Part shown: one piece after another, positions 48,079 through 62,300 of the stretch | How positions within the stretch are numbered: position 1 is the stretch's first letter | Layout: the number at the start of each line of letters is the position of its first letter | DNA from: Syngnathus acus | Taxonomy: Eukaryota; Chordata; Actinopteri; Syngnathiformes; Syngnathidae | DNA length: 64,000 nt | Direction: 5' to 3' | Assembly: GCF_901709675.1 (NCBI RefSeq) | Contig: NC_051101.1 | Span: 4,918,501-4,982,500, forward strand | Position numbers and translations under genes: made by a program | Notes under the pieces: model-generated | Databases searched by the model: none | What the model saw: only the letters and a program-made list of their open reading frames with translations | What the model was told of the DNA's origin: nothing

Positions 48079-51000
48079 CTGGCAGGGAAAAAGCAAGAAA
48101 AAAAACAAGTCAGTAAAAGTTTTTGCTGGGCTGCATATATGTTCCTCACACCAGTTTTTGTGTTTCAAACCACCACACCAAACACCATACAGTGCAATCT
48201 GCTAATGCATGATAATTTATTTTATGTGGATTGATTTCTAATTTTTTCAAACAACTTGTTTTTCAACTGGAAGAAAGTAACATCTTTATTAACCACTCTA
48301 TATACCACACCACATTTAGCCTATTATGAGTAAAAAAACTGTTTCGGATGGAATAAATTGCCCAGTTTTTTTTATACACAATCCCAGAAAGTCTAGTTTT
48401 GTCCTACTGCATTATCCCAAGCATTTACTATAACCATTTGCTGATAAAATGAAAATGTTTGCTTCTGTAAAATTGATATTACTTTTCACATTGTAGGTTA
48501 CACATCCTAATTAGGATTTACTGCTGTGTGATATAGATATATTTTTAAACAACAATATAATGACGTGGTCCCTAGAAATGTTTCATGGCATGACACATTC
48601 AGGGTGGGATGTGCATGAGCACAGTGCACTGCAAAAATAAAGTGAAACTAAAAATCAAAGATGCATGGTTAGTTTAATCGAACAAAAGAGATAGGAGAAA
48701 TTGGAAGAAAAAACTGGGTTAGTTTTGAGAGTTAACAATGGCATAAACTGCGTTGTTATGCCATTTTGACACAATACCTCTTTAGATTTATTTTGAAGTT
48801 CTTCAGCATCTCTTTTCAGTCTAGCCTTCTCTTTCTCAAGCTCTGCGATAGCGTTGCGTAAGTCGCCGGCTTCTTTGCTGTTATTTTGTCTCTCAAATTC
48901 CAGTTTTTCAACAACAGTCATTTTTTCTTTAGTGGCAATTTCAGTTTGATGAAGACGGGACGCTATTGTATCAGCTTGTTGCTTGAATTTTTTCGCTTCT
49001 TCTTCCGCTTTAGCCTGGGCTTCACTGAGCTGAGAAACTTGGAGCCTAAGTTTTTCTGCCTCTGCTGCGATCTCCAATTGCCTTTTTCTTTCGGCTTCGA
49101 GGGATTTCTGATATTCCTCAGTTTCCTCTTCCAGCAGTTGCTGCATAAGCTGTTTGTCCTCAAGGAGCTTTTGTGCTTGTTCTTGAGCCAAGTCCTTCTG
49201 CCTCTGAAGCATCTCTGCCTCTGCTCTAAATTTCGATGCTTCCTGAATGGCCTGCATCTTCTCTTTGAGCATTTTGTCCGCAAGAGCCCGTTGCTGATTC
49301 AGGTCTTCTTCAGCAAGCTGCCTCAAGCGAGCTGCCTCTTGTGCTTCTACACTAAGTCTTGCAGCATTCTCAGCAAGATTTTTCATGTTTTCTGCTTCCT
49401 CTGCAAGGAATTTCTGAGTGTTGTCTTTGTCTTTCTTGATGAGGCGTTGATTCTCCTCCTCAATTTTCATTTTAAGCTTCAGCAGCTCTTCCATCTGAAC
49501 TTTTACTTTCAACAGTTCATCTTCAACCTGGGATTTTTGTTTGACAGCATCGTCAACCTCATCCTTTAAGCGATGCAGCTCTTCATCGAGGAAAGACTTT
49601 TGATTATCGGTCTCATTAAGCTGAAGTTTAACTTTTGTGAGCTCTTGTTCTACGACGAATTTCTGCTTTAGTGTTTGCTCTGCCAGTTTTTTGTGCTTTG
49701 CCATTTCAGCATCCGCTTGTTGCTTCTGCTTCAATGCTGCAGCTTCAGCTTGGGCAAGTTTAGCAGCTTCAAATTCGGCTTCCTTCCTCAACCTCTCAGC
49801 GTCTTCCTGGGCTTTGGCTTGGTTTGTGGCTTCTAATTCAGCAGCCATTTTTTGTCGCTCTGCTTCCTCCGCTTGTTGACGGAGCAGTGCTGCTTCCTGC
49901 TCTGCCTTCTCCTTTGCAGCCTCGGCTTCTTTGGCAAGCATTCTGGCTTTCTCATATTCGTCTTTGAGCTTCTTCTGCATGATACTATCCTCTTTCTGTT
50001 GAGCGAGAACACTCTGTGCTTGCTGTTCCGCTGCACTGCATTTCAGGGCAGCTTGTTGAGCTGCTACAACTTGTTTTTCAGCTTCTTTATCAGCCAATTC
50101 TTTTTGCTTCCTGGCTTCTTCTGCCTTCTTTTTTAGTCGCTGAAGTTCATCCTGAGCTGCCTTGCACTGTCGAGCTGCCTCTTCCTCTGCGGCAGTGATC
50201 ATCTTAACTTTGTCCTCTGCTTCCCTCCTCTTTCGCTCCTCCTCAAGAGCAAGCCTTCTGAGGTTTTCAGCTTCCTCCTCTGCTTGGATCCTGCTTTGTT
50301 GTGTTTCCTCTGCAATATTTTTCAGCTTATTCAGCTCGAGTTCCAGATCGAGCTTTCCCGATGATGCTTTTTCAAAGTTGAATTTGAGGATTCTGATCTC
50401 TTCTTCGACAACTCGCCTCTGTTTGAGTGTGTCGTCCACTATGGCCTTTTGTCTATCCATTTCAGCTTCAGATGACATTTTCAGTTGAATTATCTTCTCT
50501 TCAATTGCTCGCTTGTGCTGATTGGCTTGGTCTTCTAAAGCTTTCCTCTGGTAAGCTTCGTCTTCAGCTTGCCTACGCAGTCTCTCATTTTCTGCTTCTT
50601 TTTCTTTCAAAGCAATTTCTGCCTCAGTTTTCAAACGGGTGGCCTCGCTGATGGCTGCAAGCTTCTCTTTGAGAATCCTCTCAGCCTCTGCTCTCTGACG
50701 AGCTGCTTCATCCTCAGCAACTTGTCTTTGATGCTTAGCCTCTTCAGCAATGGTTCTTAGCTTGCCTGCCTCTTCAGCCAGGTCCCTCATCTTGGCGGCC
50801 TCTGCCTCAAGAAGCTGTTTGCTCTTCTCTGTGTTTGACATGGTCTCCTTTTCTGCCTTTGACTTCAGCTGTAGGAGTACATCCATTTCACTTCTAACTT
50901 TGGCTAGTTCGTCTTCAAGCTGTTTCCTCTGTTGTTGAGCTGCGATGACTTCATTCTTCAGACGGTAGAGCTCGTCTTCGAGCAAGGATCGTTGTTGTTC

Positions 51001-53290
51001 TGCATTGTCAAAGTCTGCCTTGAGACGAATCAGCTCCTGTTCTGCAACGAGCTTCTGCTGTGCTGTGCTCTCGGCCATCTTCCTCTGCCTTTCGAGCTCT
51101 TTCTCAGCCATGTCTCTCTGCTTAAGGGCTGATTCTTCAGCCTTTGCTCTTTTTTTAGCCTCACGCTCTGCATCATCCTTTTGTTTCTCTGCTTCTTCTT
51201 GTGCAAGATTCTTTTTGTGGGATTCTTCTTCAGCCTGGAGCCTTAGACGAAGGGCCTCATTGGCTTTTTGTCTCCATTTCTCAAGTTCCTTTTCGGCCTC
51301 TTCTCTAGCCGATTCCGCATCTTCGTGTTGTTTCGTAAGGCGTGATGCTTCTTGTTGCAGTTGAAGGACAGTACCATGCTCCTGTTTGAGTGATTCTTCC
51401 AACTTTGAGGTCTTTTCCACAAAGGACAAGTGTTTGCTCTGGAGCTCAATGGCAGCACTTTTCTGTGCCGCCTGATGAGCAACCTGGATTTGTCTTTCCT
51501 TTTCGATTTCTGCTTGCTTCACTTGCCTTTCTGCCTCCTCTGCCTGCAATTTGAGCATTTCAAGGTCATCCAGTGCTTTTTGTTTTTGCCTTGCTGCCTC
51601 CTTTTCTGCCTCAAATTTTAATTTCAGTTCCTCCTCTGCCATACGCTTTTTCTGGGTCTCTTCATTAACCTGTTTGCGTAGCTTTTCTGCTTCTTCTTGG
51701 GCAGCCTTCCTCAGTTTTTCAGCATCAGCTGCTCTGTCACGAAGTTGCTGGAGCTCAGATTCAGCTGTCGATTTTTGTTTTACTGTTGTCTCAAGTTGGA
51801 TTCTTATAAGACGGATTTCCTCTTCAATCTTTGTTCTGCTCTGAAGTGCATCATCCACTTGCTGAGTTTTGTCTTTAATTTGTTGCTCTGAAAGGTTTTT
51901 GAGCTCATGAAGTTCGATTTGGACGTTGTGCTTTTGCTTTTCTGCATCTACAGCAGCGATTTCTCTCTTATTAACTTCTTCCTGCATTTTGAGTTTCAAC
52001 TCTTGCGCCTCTTTTTCAGCCTTTTCAATGGCCTTTGCATGTGCTTCTGCTAATTGCTTTTGTTTGTCTAACTCAGCCTGCATCTCTGCCATTTTTTTCT
52101 GTTCTTCTGCTTTGAGTTTCTTTGCAGCTTTCTGCATTAGTGGAAGCAAATGGTAAAGAAATGATTATAATAGAGCATGACACGTGGAAGGTAACAGTTT
52201 ACATTTACCAGCTCTAAACAGTGCGGGTTTAACATTGTAATTACAATGGTAATCACAACATAATCACACTGGAATAAGAGCAATGCAATGTAATGTATTA
52301 CCAGTGCAATGTTAATGTTAAAAGTCAGCTAACAGAACAAGTCAAAGATCAACGTCAGATGCAAAGTACATTAAACTGAGGTTAAATTCACGGTGCAATG
52401 AAATTAATTCATGACAAGGCAATTCAGTGAAAATGGATGAAGTTTTTTGTTAATGGATGGAATGGACATTATTTCACGAAAGGAAAAATCACATTGCATG
52501 CAAGAATATTGGTCTTCCACTTGCTGTCTATGATTACTTAATATCACAATCCTACAATAGTAGTGAGGCTGTACAAAGGTAATTTGATGTACAGTCGTTT
52601 AAATTATTTATGTACCATACCAAATCATATATATTCAGTTTTTAGTATATATTTATCTGATGGTACTTTTTTAAAAAAAAAATAGGGTTCTTTAAATCAC
52701 TACATATAAACCACACAACAAAATGAAAAAGAAGCAAAGGAAAAGTCAAAGTGAAAAGGCTTCAGAAAATTCCACTGTTAGTCAGGACACCAATTATAAG
52801 AATAAAATCCCCTCCACTCGAATATACTAGTAAGGTTGACTTAGAGAAGTTCCTTGAGTAAGTAAGGCTCCCATGCTCCCATGTTAAGTAACTAAATGTT
52901 CACTCTTGTAAGTTTCTTGCATTTGTCTAATGACTTAGCTTTGTTACGTCTCTTTAATACTAGGGTATTAATATAACCGGAAAAATGTACTGTATTTTAT
53001 CACACCAGTCACCAAAGATGTCGAAATGATGCCATGTGGTACAGTGAAAAATGCAAGAAAATAAAAAACAATCCATGTGAAAAAACCATCACCACTAAAC
53101 ATTTACCTCTTTACTGCTCAAACAAGTTCAAGCATTCATCAGGGCAAACCACTGGCAAGCAGTTAAGAGAAGCAAACAAACACACCATTAGGGTAAGAAA
53201 AGAATTCAAAAACCCAAACGTGTGAATTTGACAAGGAAAACCCAAGATAGTGGGAAATAGAATGTAACTGTCTATAAGCGACCAGAGTTA

Positions 53291-53325
<35 letters not shown>

Positions 53326-56300
53326 AAAGAAAGAAAGAAAGAACCTCCAACTAATGGGACAAATCATCCAATTTAGAGACTGTAAATTTAACCAAAAAAG
53401 AAAAACATACCTACTTCCATACTTCACCCATTTCAGTTTGAAGCACCAAGTAATTTCACCGTAATCTCTCAAATAGCAGTGCTATATCGATCAAATACTG
53501 TTTATCCATGTGTGTGTGTGCGTGCTTGTGAATGTGTGCTTGTAGCATGAGCGTCAGTATGAAACACTCAGACATTACATGATTGCGTGGTGATGGGAGA
53601 ATACAAATGCTGCTAGTTTGGTTGATTAGCTTGTTGGTTAAGGTCATGTTAAATTTTAGTTTGTTTGGGATTCTCAGCAAGGAGTGACGCACCTCCTCAT
53701 TCTCCAGGCGTTGCTGTGCATCAGTGATGAACTTGATGTACTGACTGGTCAGAGTCATCAGTTCACTGTATCGGGTCCTCAGTGTTACATACTGGTATGG
53801 AAGAAGAGTCACATGAATAAGGATGAAACACTGATTAATATGTGGTCTTGTAGTAACATGTTCATTACATGGATTTGAAGAAACATACCTCCTGAATGAT
53901 GTTATCAGATGTAGAATCCAGTTTTGTTTTCTTTAAAGGAGAAGTATGAGGCTCCACTTGAGCTTTATAGGCAACCAACTGGAGTTCATAGTCCTTTTGG
54001 GGGAAAAAAAACATACACTGGAGTTAAATTTAAATCTGTAAATTTGGTAATGCCCTTCTTTATTGGCCTTTTTTTTATTCAGTGGCATTTCAGCTTAGCG
54101 ACCACATGTCAAAAAGAGGGAGCTACAGTTTTAATTTTATAATACAAGCGTCTCATTCTCACCTTGATTGTGTCAATGTATCCTTTAGCATATTTCTGAC
54201 ACTCATCAACTTTGCCTTTGTTCTTCTCAATCTCCTCCAGTAATTTCTGTTTTGAAAAGCAGGATAAAAATGAAATTGAACTCCAGTGTTTTATGCGATG
54301 ACAATGCATTTGGCTGGTGGTAAAAATCAGCGTCAATAACTGACCTTTTCCAGGGCCAGTTGCTCTTTCAGTGTTTTGCTGTCAGTGATAGGCACAGTCT
54401 GGATCCTTTCTTGCCTTTGCTTGGCCTCTGCTATCCAAGTGATAAGCCAATCATAACTGTCACGGTAATAGCCAAGCTGCCGGCCGAGCTGCTCAAGCTC
54501 TCTCTGACGAAGGTCAATCTGCGTGAACACGGCCTTCCACCGGTCCTGAACGCTAGACTGAAGCTGCTTGTAGTGGTCCAACTCAGCATCGCGCTCACTG
54601 TGCACACGACTCATCTTGTCACTCACAGTAGAGGCTTTCTTTAGTTCTTCTTCAAGAGAATCAAAAACTGGCTGTTCAGCCTCCGCCTCATTTCGGATTT
54701 TCTGCATTTTTGAGACAAAAACAGAAGTTGCAGGGTTATGAATAGTGACCACAAATTAAATCTTGACAAAGATTAGGTTAAATTATCAGTGTGGTGGGAA
54801 ATGAGAAATGAGATACACAGACATATTTGTTATATATCTAAAATTCACATGTGATCTATGATGAGGTATTCTTTTGTATTTTCTGATTACCTTAAGCTTT
54901 GTACGGTACGTCTCAACGGCCTGGATGTCATTGGGCACAGTGTGAGCTTCACGCAGGTAGTCCTCATACTGCTTGAGTACACCCTCAGCACCCTGACTGT
55001 TACGAATGACCATTTCCACATTCTTGAGCCTGGTGCGAGATACAGTGAATCAGTTGAAAGCACACCAACATGGAAGCAATAAGAGCTACTGTGTAGAATT
55101 GTTTGAGAGTCTCACTTCTCAAGATAAATGGAGGAGAGCATGTTGGAGTGATCCATCTTCTGAACGGTGAGGTCTAGCTCAGAACGCAGCACAGGAGTAG
55201 AAGTAGATTCCTGTGGGGACTTCAAGATTTCTTGTGCCCTCACTGTCAGCTTATCAAGGTCCTTTTTGAGACCCTCAAGCTCTGTCTGCACTTTCTGTAA
55301 AACAAAGAGTCAAATATATTAGTTAAGAAAGAAAATAAATTCAACTGGGTAGATATGGGAAATGAAAGAGGTGGATGTAAATTGGAAATCTGCTACAACA
55401 GCTCTCCTATTTTTCTCTTTAATTTGTACTTTGCCACCCATTCTTGTCATTTAATGGTTATTGTGCCTCATGCTAAACCATTGTGGATTAATTTCTGAGT
55501 TTTTGGTCATGACATTCTTTGGCATTTCGTATGGTTGTTTGTTGTTTACAACAGCTCAGTTTTCACTGAGTGAAGAATATGGGCTTGACTGAAATATTGC
55601 TGCTCGTATATGACACTACAAATGAGAAGCTATAAGGACACCCCTATAAACGTGGCGCCAAAAATTCTATCCCTTAAAGGCTAGGAGGAAGGATAAAGGT
55701 GTTGCGCTACGCAGAACCAGACTCACTTCTTGGTATTTCGGTGTGTCTACGTATGTAGTGTCAATTAATATTCTACTTTAAGGGGTTCTGTATAAAAAGC
55801 AAAGGCATATAAATGCTGCATCTATTGTTTAAACTCTGATGCACACATTCTACTGTAACTTTGTGTTAAAATAGCAAAAAGAGTGCAGCATACCTGCTGG
55901 TTTACTGTCTTTTGAACGCATTCTTTCAGAGGGTCTTTTTCCATTGGTTTGCGTATGCGAGCGACAGTCTGGGCTTCACAGCCCTCGATTTGCAGTCGCA
56001 TGTCCTTGAGCTCTGTGATGTAGTTCTTACACAGAGACTCATTTTGTTGACCTATGAATAGGAGTTTCGATTTCATTATGTGTGAATAGAAAACAATGTA
56101 TTCAGACAAAATAGCTCGCAAACTCACAATGAGAGCACATGCAATTCATGTTCACACCATATGCACTCACCTGTAATGAGGACTAATACTTATATAAAAA
56201 TGGTAAAAAAATATACCTTTACAATGTTATACAACTCTTGGATCTCTTTCGATTTTTTAAGGGTATGAGCATACTGCCTATTTCATTTCCATACGTGACC

Positions 56301-59300
56301 AATGAAACGATTTCATTCAATTAACCCAGAATTGCAGGCAGTGATTGTAATGTGCAGACTTTTCAGTGGAAAACACCATGCAGTCAATCATCTACAGCTA
56401 CTGTACTCTCACAAAACCATATCCATGTCTAATCTAAAGCTTGGAAGCATAACTTTACATCACTCACCTCCGAGCCTAACAACCATTCGCCCTGGAACAT
56501 GAATTGAGAACATAACATGTCTGCTCTATAGACTACAGTAGATATAATTTATCCCTTCCGTCAGACAGACATTTCAAGATGTGTACCTTTCTCCATAGAG
56601 CGAAGCAAGCTGTCAAAGTGTTGGGTGGACTTGGTGTAGTCTCCCTCTACGTGTAGGTGGTCATCAGGTCCAAAAAGCTGAGAGTCCTGGCTGTCACGCA
56701 TGAAATCCTGGTAGTGGATCTCCAGGTTCCTCATCATCTGTCTATATTCGTCTGGTTTCATTGACTTTAACTGGAAATGATAGAGGAAAATAGAGATAAG
56801 TAGGTGGAATTAAAATCTAAAATATTGTTTGTCAATGTGAAACAGCAGTGATTGTAACACTGTGGAAATAATGCCTTTCAAATGAATTTGGGGTCACAAT
56901 TCTTTTTTGTTTTTACGCAAACTGCAAATTTAATCCTCATACAAATACTATTTTTTATTTTTTTAAGATGCTAGCAGAACTGTGTTGTTCCCATATATCA
57001 TTTCATTTGATTTAAATGTAATCCTAAAACACAAAAATTAAACAATAAAATAAAGGTTTATCCAGCAGCCGAGATACATACCATGGTGATGTTCCACGAG
57101 CGAATCTGTGTAAAGTCCCTCATCAGGTACTGCCAGGATAGCAAGCTCTTCATGTTGATATAAAATGTCTGCCACATGGACATCATCTGCTGATGCCCTG
57201 TTTCCAGACTGTGAGGAAGAGGAAGGTACATTTACTTTCACATTACTGCACTGCAGCCTCTATTAGGTTTAACAATCAACGGAATCTTTAAATCTATAAA
57301 CTCCGCTTTTTTGGGTCTCTCACCTGGACACACTGTCCATGGCATCCTTGTTTACTGGAGGAACCAGGAAGCAAACAGATGGCACAGTTGCCTCATGTCC
57401 AGAGCGACTCAGAACCTTCCATTGGAAAGGCTGGGAGTTGTTGAGGAGTGCACACTCATCCCCTTTATGAACCGTAATCTGTGAAAGAATGGAGAATGTA
57501 AGACTAAAGTGGCTCTTTGGTTGATCCATGTAATGTTTTTGCATACTTGCAACCAATCCTCACCTCTTGTTGTTTGAAGTCACAGACAGCCTGAATGGGC
57601 TGTTTGCCTTTGATGGACACGGTGGGGTTACGTGGTTTCAGCTGGATGATGGAACGAGCCCTTTTGTTCAGGCCATTCACATGTGTCTTGAATTCATTCA
57701 ACTGTTCTCGCTCTTCCTGTTGACATTGAAGCAAACTAAATTAAAACCAGGTGACAACCTGATTGTACAATAAGGTATATTCAAGCAATCATCCCTACCG
57801 CAGTATCCTGCAGCAGATCCTCCAGGCGTGTGGCTGTGGTAGAACGATCACAACTGTATTTCTTATTCATGGTCTCCTGCATCTTTTTCATCTTGTTCTG
57901 AGCCTCTTTTACATCAGCAAAGAACTGCAATGGGAAGACAAAAATATTCATTAATCCATTATCCAGTCACATCTTTATACGTTTGTTTTCTTCACAGTCA
58001 CGTGAAAATATTTTATGAATATATTTAAACATGAAAATCTTTACGGCAATATCCATTTTAAGTCATAATAAAATCATAAATACCTGGTAGTGAGCCGTGT
58101 TTTCTTTAAGATGAGCCTCAATGCAGCAACACAGTTGCAGTATCCAGCTCCACTGAGTCTGCAGGGCACCTGTGAAGGCCTGGGAGAGAGCAAGCAGTTA
58201 TGATGATTGCAAGTCAAAAGCACATTTTTGCAAATGTCGCTGTCTAAAAGTTCTTGATGTAATCACCTCCACTGTCTTCTTGCCAGGATGGCCATCTTTG
58301 ATAAACTTATCTCCTGTGGTCTGGATATCATTGACTTTTTTCTCCCTGTGCTCCAACTCTCGCATAAGAGCCTGAAGGGTAAGAAGAAGAAAAAAAAAAA
58401 GCCCATTAAAATCACATTAATTTGTATAAACAGATTCTCAAATGCTGAATGAAAGACCATAAGAGGAGGTCTACTTCAGAAACACACCGAGTAGTTGTCT
58501 TTCTTTGCTGCCATGTTGGTGTTTTGGTCACTCCAATCAAAGTGAACCTCCTCCTCCTCTTTGTCATTTAGCCACATAAGCTCCTTGGTCGCTGCACTGA
58601 CAAATGCATGCAGTGAATCCAAGTTCCTCAAGCGGGACTTTGAGGAGTTCTGAGAGGAATAGAATAGAATAGATAGAATAGATCTTTATTGTCATTGTCA
58701 CACATGTACAACGACACACATGTACAGTGATTGAAAAAAAATGCATCAGGTTATATTCAGATCATTGAAAAATGTTAACGGCATGTACCAATTGGTGAAC
58801 ATGCAATTCAGGAACATGCATATCTATTTGCCTATTTACCAGGAGTTTGCCATAATGAAGATCCAGTTTACCCAGGTACTCTCTGTATGTGCCTTTGCTG
58901 GCAGGGGATAGCTGGTTCTGAAAACCAAGTCGGATAAAAAAAACACTCAACAGAAGCTCATCTGAATGAAAATAAATGGGAAATGAAAAAAAAAAAATAA
59001 GAGTACCTCATCAGCCTTTGCACGTTCGATCTTTGATCTGAAGTCTTCCACTGTCTGGTGCAGGCCTCTGTGGCTGCCAAGCTGTGACTCTACAGAAGGC
59101 AGATCTGAACCCCACTCAGCTCCGTCGATGCGCCGTTGATTCTCCTCCACCCAGGCAAGAAGATCTTGGACATAGCGCAATGTCACGTCATCCAATTCTG
59201 GCCGTACTTTCGACATGGTAGTCTTCTGGGATGCTTGCGTCATGGTAATCTGGGAAGTCTTCAGGCGAAGGTTGTAATCGCTGCGCAAGTTGACTAGGCG

Positions 59301-62300
59301 CTCGTGAAGGCTGTAGACTCTGTGCAGAAAGAGGATCATGTATGGCTATTTAGTGACCAATACTTTCTGGTAAATGCAGTTTATGTGGCACCCACCTGCG
59401 GTACATCTGTTCAGACTGAGGGTGGCGCCCATCCTTGAGTGTCTGGACATCATTGAAGAGCAGACGAACAACGTTGTCGGCCCTGTCTAGTTCACGCTCA
59501 ACTTCTGCTGTGTGCTGAGCTGGTTTCCCCGCATTAAGGAGGCGGATATCCTAACAGTACAAGATAATTATAATGTCAATGTTAATTACTGTGGTACGTC
59601 GCATTCGGAAATGTTATCTCAATGAGACTGACAGTTTGACATTTACAGCATAATTCTGTGTAGGCTTGGGACTCACCGTCTGGAGCAAGGTCTCAAGGTG
59701 GATTAGGTGCTCATCATATCTTCCAGTCTCCATCTGGATTTTGCTTATAATCCTCTGAAGCCTCTCAAGTCTGAAAGAAAAAAGAGATAAAAAGATATGT
59801 AAAGGATTCTCTATTATGTATTGCAATTTGTAGAGTAAAATATCGCATCAATTATCTCAATAAAACCTAACAAAATTCTCAGCAGTGTAGCAGAAGTGAC
59901 TGTGACTGACAACAATGTCTACGTTTCCACTTCTCGGCTTCATAATACTATGAGACTGACAAGATGGTATTGTCTAGTCCTCTCGGCTGCCAAGCCATAG
60001 AAATAGAGTATACATATGTTGTTTTACAACAATACTTAATATGTTCATAATTTCATATGTATCAGTGGATAAAATAGTGAAGCTTATGGCAAAAATGACG
60101 CGAGCAACTTGCCGGTCCATTTGTAAGCAAAGCAGAGTAGCACTACAATGTTAATTGAGTTCTTTTTTTTTTATTCATACCTGACTTTGTGAATTTTGAT
60201 GACTGTAGAATCTAATTAAAAACAGCATGTGCTACAATGTTTTGGGTTGATACTTTGCTCTTTATAAATAAAAAAAGAAGCTGATATGTGATTGAACCTG
60301 GAGTCATATTGTTGGCCATATCTGGCATGGAAATAGAGATAAGAAATTTTGTCCGTACTTTTAAGCCCTATTGAGAAATATTATATATTTATTTAAAGCA
60401 AAATAAGGTTTATGTTATCAAATATCTGTCAGCTGACCTCTCAAACTCAGTCCTCAGCAGTCGTTCTCTCTCCAAAATGGAAACGTGAAGTCGACCCCAT
60501 TCTTTCTCCACATCAATAGGATGGTAGCCAGGGGGGACCTTCACTTGTCCAGCATGGACTGCACTCTGTGATTAATCAAAGACTATTAATTCTTGTTCGT
60601 TACAACAGGATACAAGCAAATAGAATGAATTAGCTTGCCTCAAAAGTTTGGTAGATGTGCTTGGAGCGGCTCTTATCAGATTCTTTTGGTGGCAGTTCTG
60701 ACTCCTTGAACTTAATAAACTGGCGCCAAAGGAGCTAATGAAAAACAACAGTAAGGAAACGGACAATTTGTATTTAAAAAAAAGTACACAAATCAACAAT
60801 TAAGACAAATCTACAGAATGCATAACAGCATCATTTGCATATAGTCTCACCTCTATCTCCTCATAATTGGCTGGGAACCTCCTCTCCTCAAAGACCATGA
60901 CATGGTGGCGGATCCACTGGAGCAGAAGAGTTACGAGCTCATAGTACTCCCGCCAGCGAACCTCCAACTCCTGAAGCCAAGACAGCAAAACGGATAGCAA
61001 CAACAGTTCAGTTTAACAGCAGGGGGAAACAACAGGGGACCTTTTCTTCTTCGGATTCACCATTTTCCATCACTCGCACGTCACAGTAAACTTAATTAGG
61101 CACCGCCAAACAAAACAGGTATTGTGAAAAGGAACAGATTGGAAAATGAGGTAGACGATGGGAACAGTGCTGGTGTAAAGTAGGATATGGCGAGAGAGGG
61201 AAAATAATGACAGACGTGGGTATGTTATATTTCTTTGCCATAATACGTATACTGTATGAATCATCCCGTGCCTTCAAATAGATGAATAATTAACTGTCAT
61301 TAAAACTTCTGTCCTGAGTGGTTACGATCAGGGGATGTCTTTAATATTTGTCAACTGTGGGGATGTGAAGCCCTTTGAGTGTTTGTGATTAAGGGCTATA
61401 CTAATGCATTTGACTTTTTTGACTTCATAAGAATTAATAGATATTAAATTACTAAATGACACATTTATATTCTTGTTTCTTATGGCTTTCAATTCTGGTT
61501 GTCACAAGAAATGCATTTACTTGTCACAAGCCTACTCAGTGCTAATTTGATCTGCTTAAAATAGTACCATGGAATGACACAGAAATGCAGTTAAAAGTTG
61601 TTTAGTCATAGGGGATTTGGCACGATTGCTGACTGCGACTTAAGTCAACCCCTGGATTGCTCAAAAACTCATAAATTACATTGTTGAATAGACAATATGT
61701 CTTACTAATTTTTGTTGGCATTTCAAAAATGTTTACGTGAGCAGAGAACTTCTCGCCTGCGCTACGCCGGCAATGCTTTACAGCAGGTCTGTTCCTGCCT
61801 TTCAGATGTTCTTAAAAATGCAAACTTGCACTGGCAATTCATCTAAGGTATGAAGTATGATAAATGTCCTGTCATATACTCCTATCACAACTTGCATCAC
61901 GAGCCGTGCAGCAATTCATCGCATTTGGCAGATGCAATTCTGGTCACACCCGTTCACATCTGCTCACATCTGGCAGGGCAATCATGAATACGCCTGTTTT
62001 TGTACATGCAAACCTGTCAAGGCCCAAAGTATCACATTTTGCTCTAACGCAGTATTGTAGAGCATTATTAGTGTTAACATTTTGGAAATACTTTACCGCT
62101 AATATGACATTGTCTTTTCTCAGTACGTCTCAATTTTGGGAAATACAAAAAATGCTCTGCTGGCATTCTTCTGTTACATGATTAGTGGAACACAAGTAGA
62201 TTAAGAGTGTGCAGAGCACTGCTTTCTTTCAAATGAGAGTTATCTTGTACCATTACAACATATGACATTGTGTAACTAACTTACACAGACAGTACTATAT

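Noticed and set aside
48886-49569. Plus-strand frame of 227 codons opposite the plectin rod exon, and similar ones at 42.5-46.9 kb and 49.6-52.1 kb
   Set aside because: Antisense shadows of long, compositionally biased plectin exons; Leu/Phe/Ser/Cys-rich nonsense with no family resemblance.
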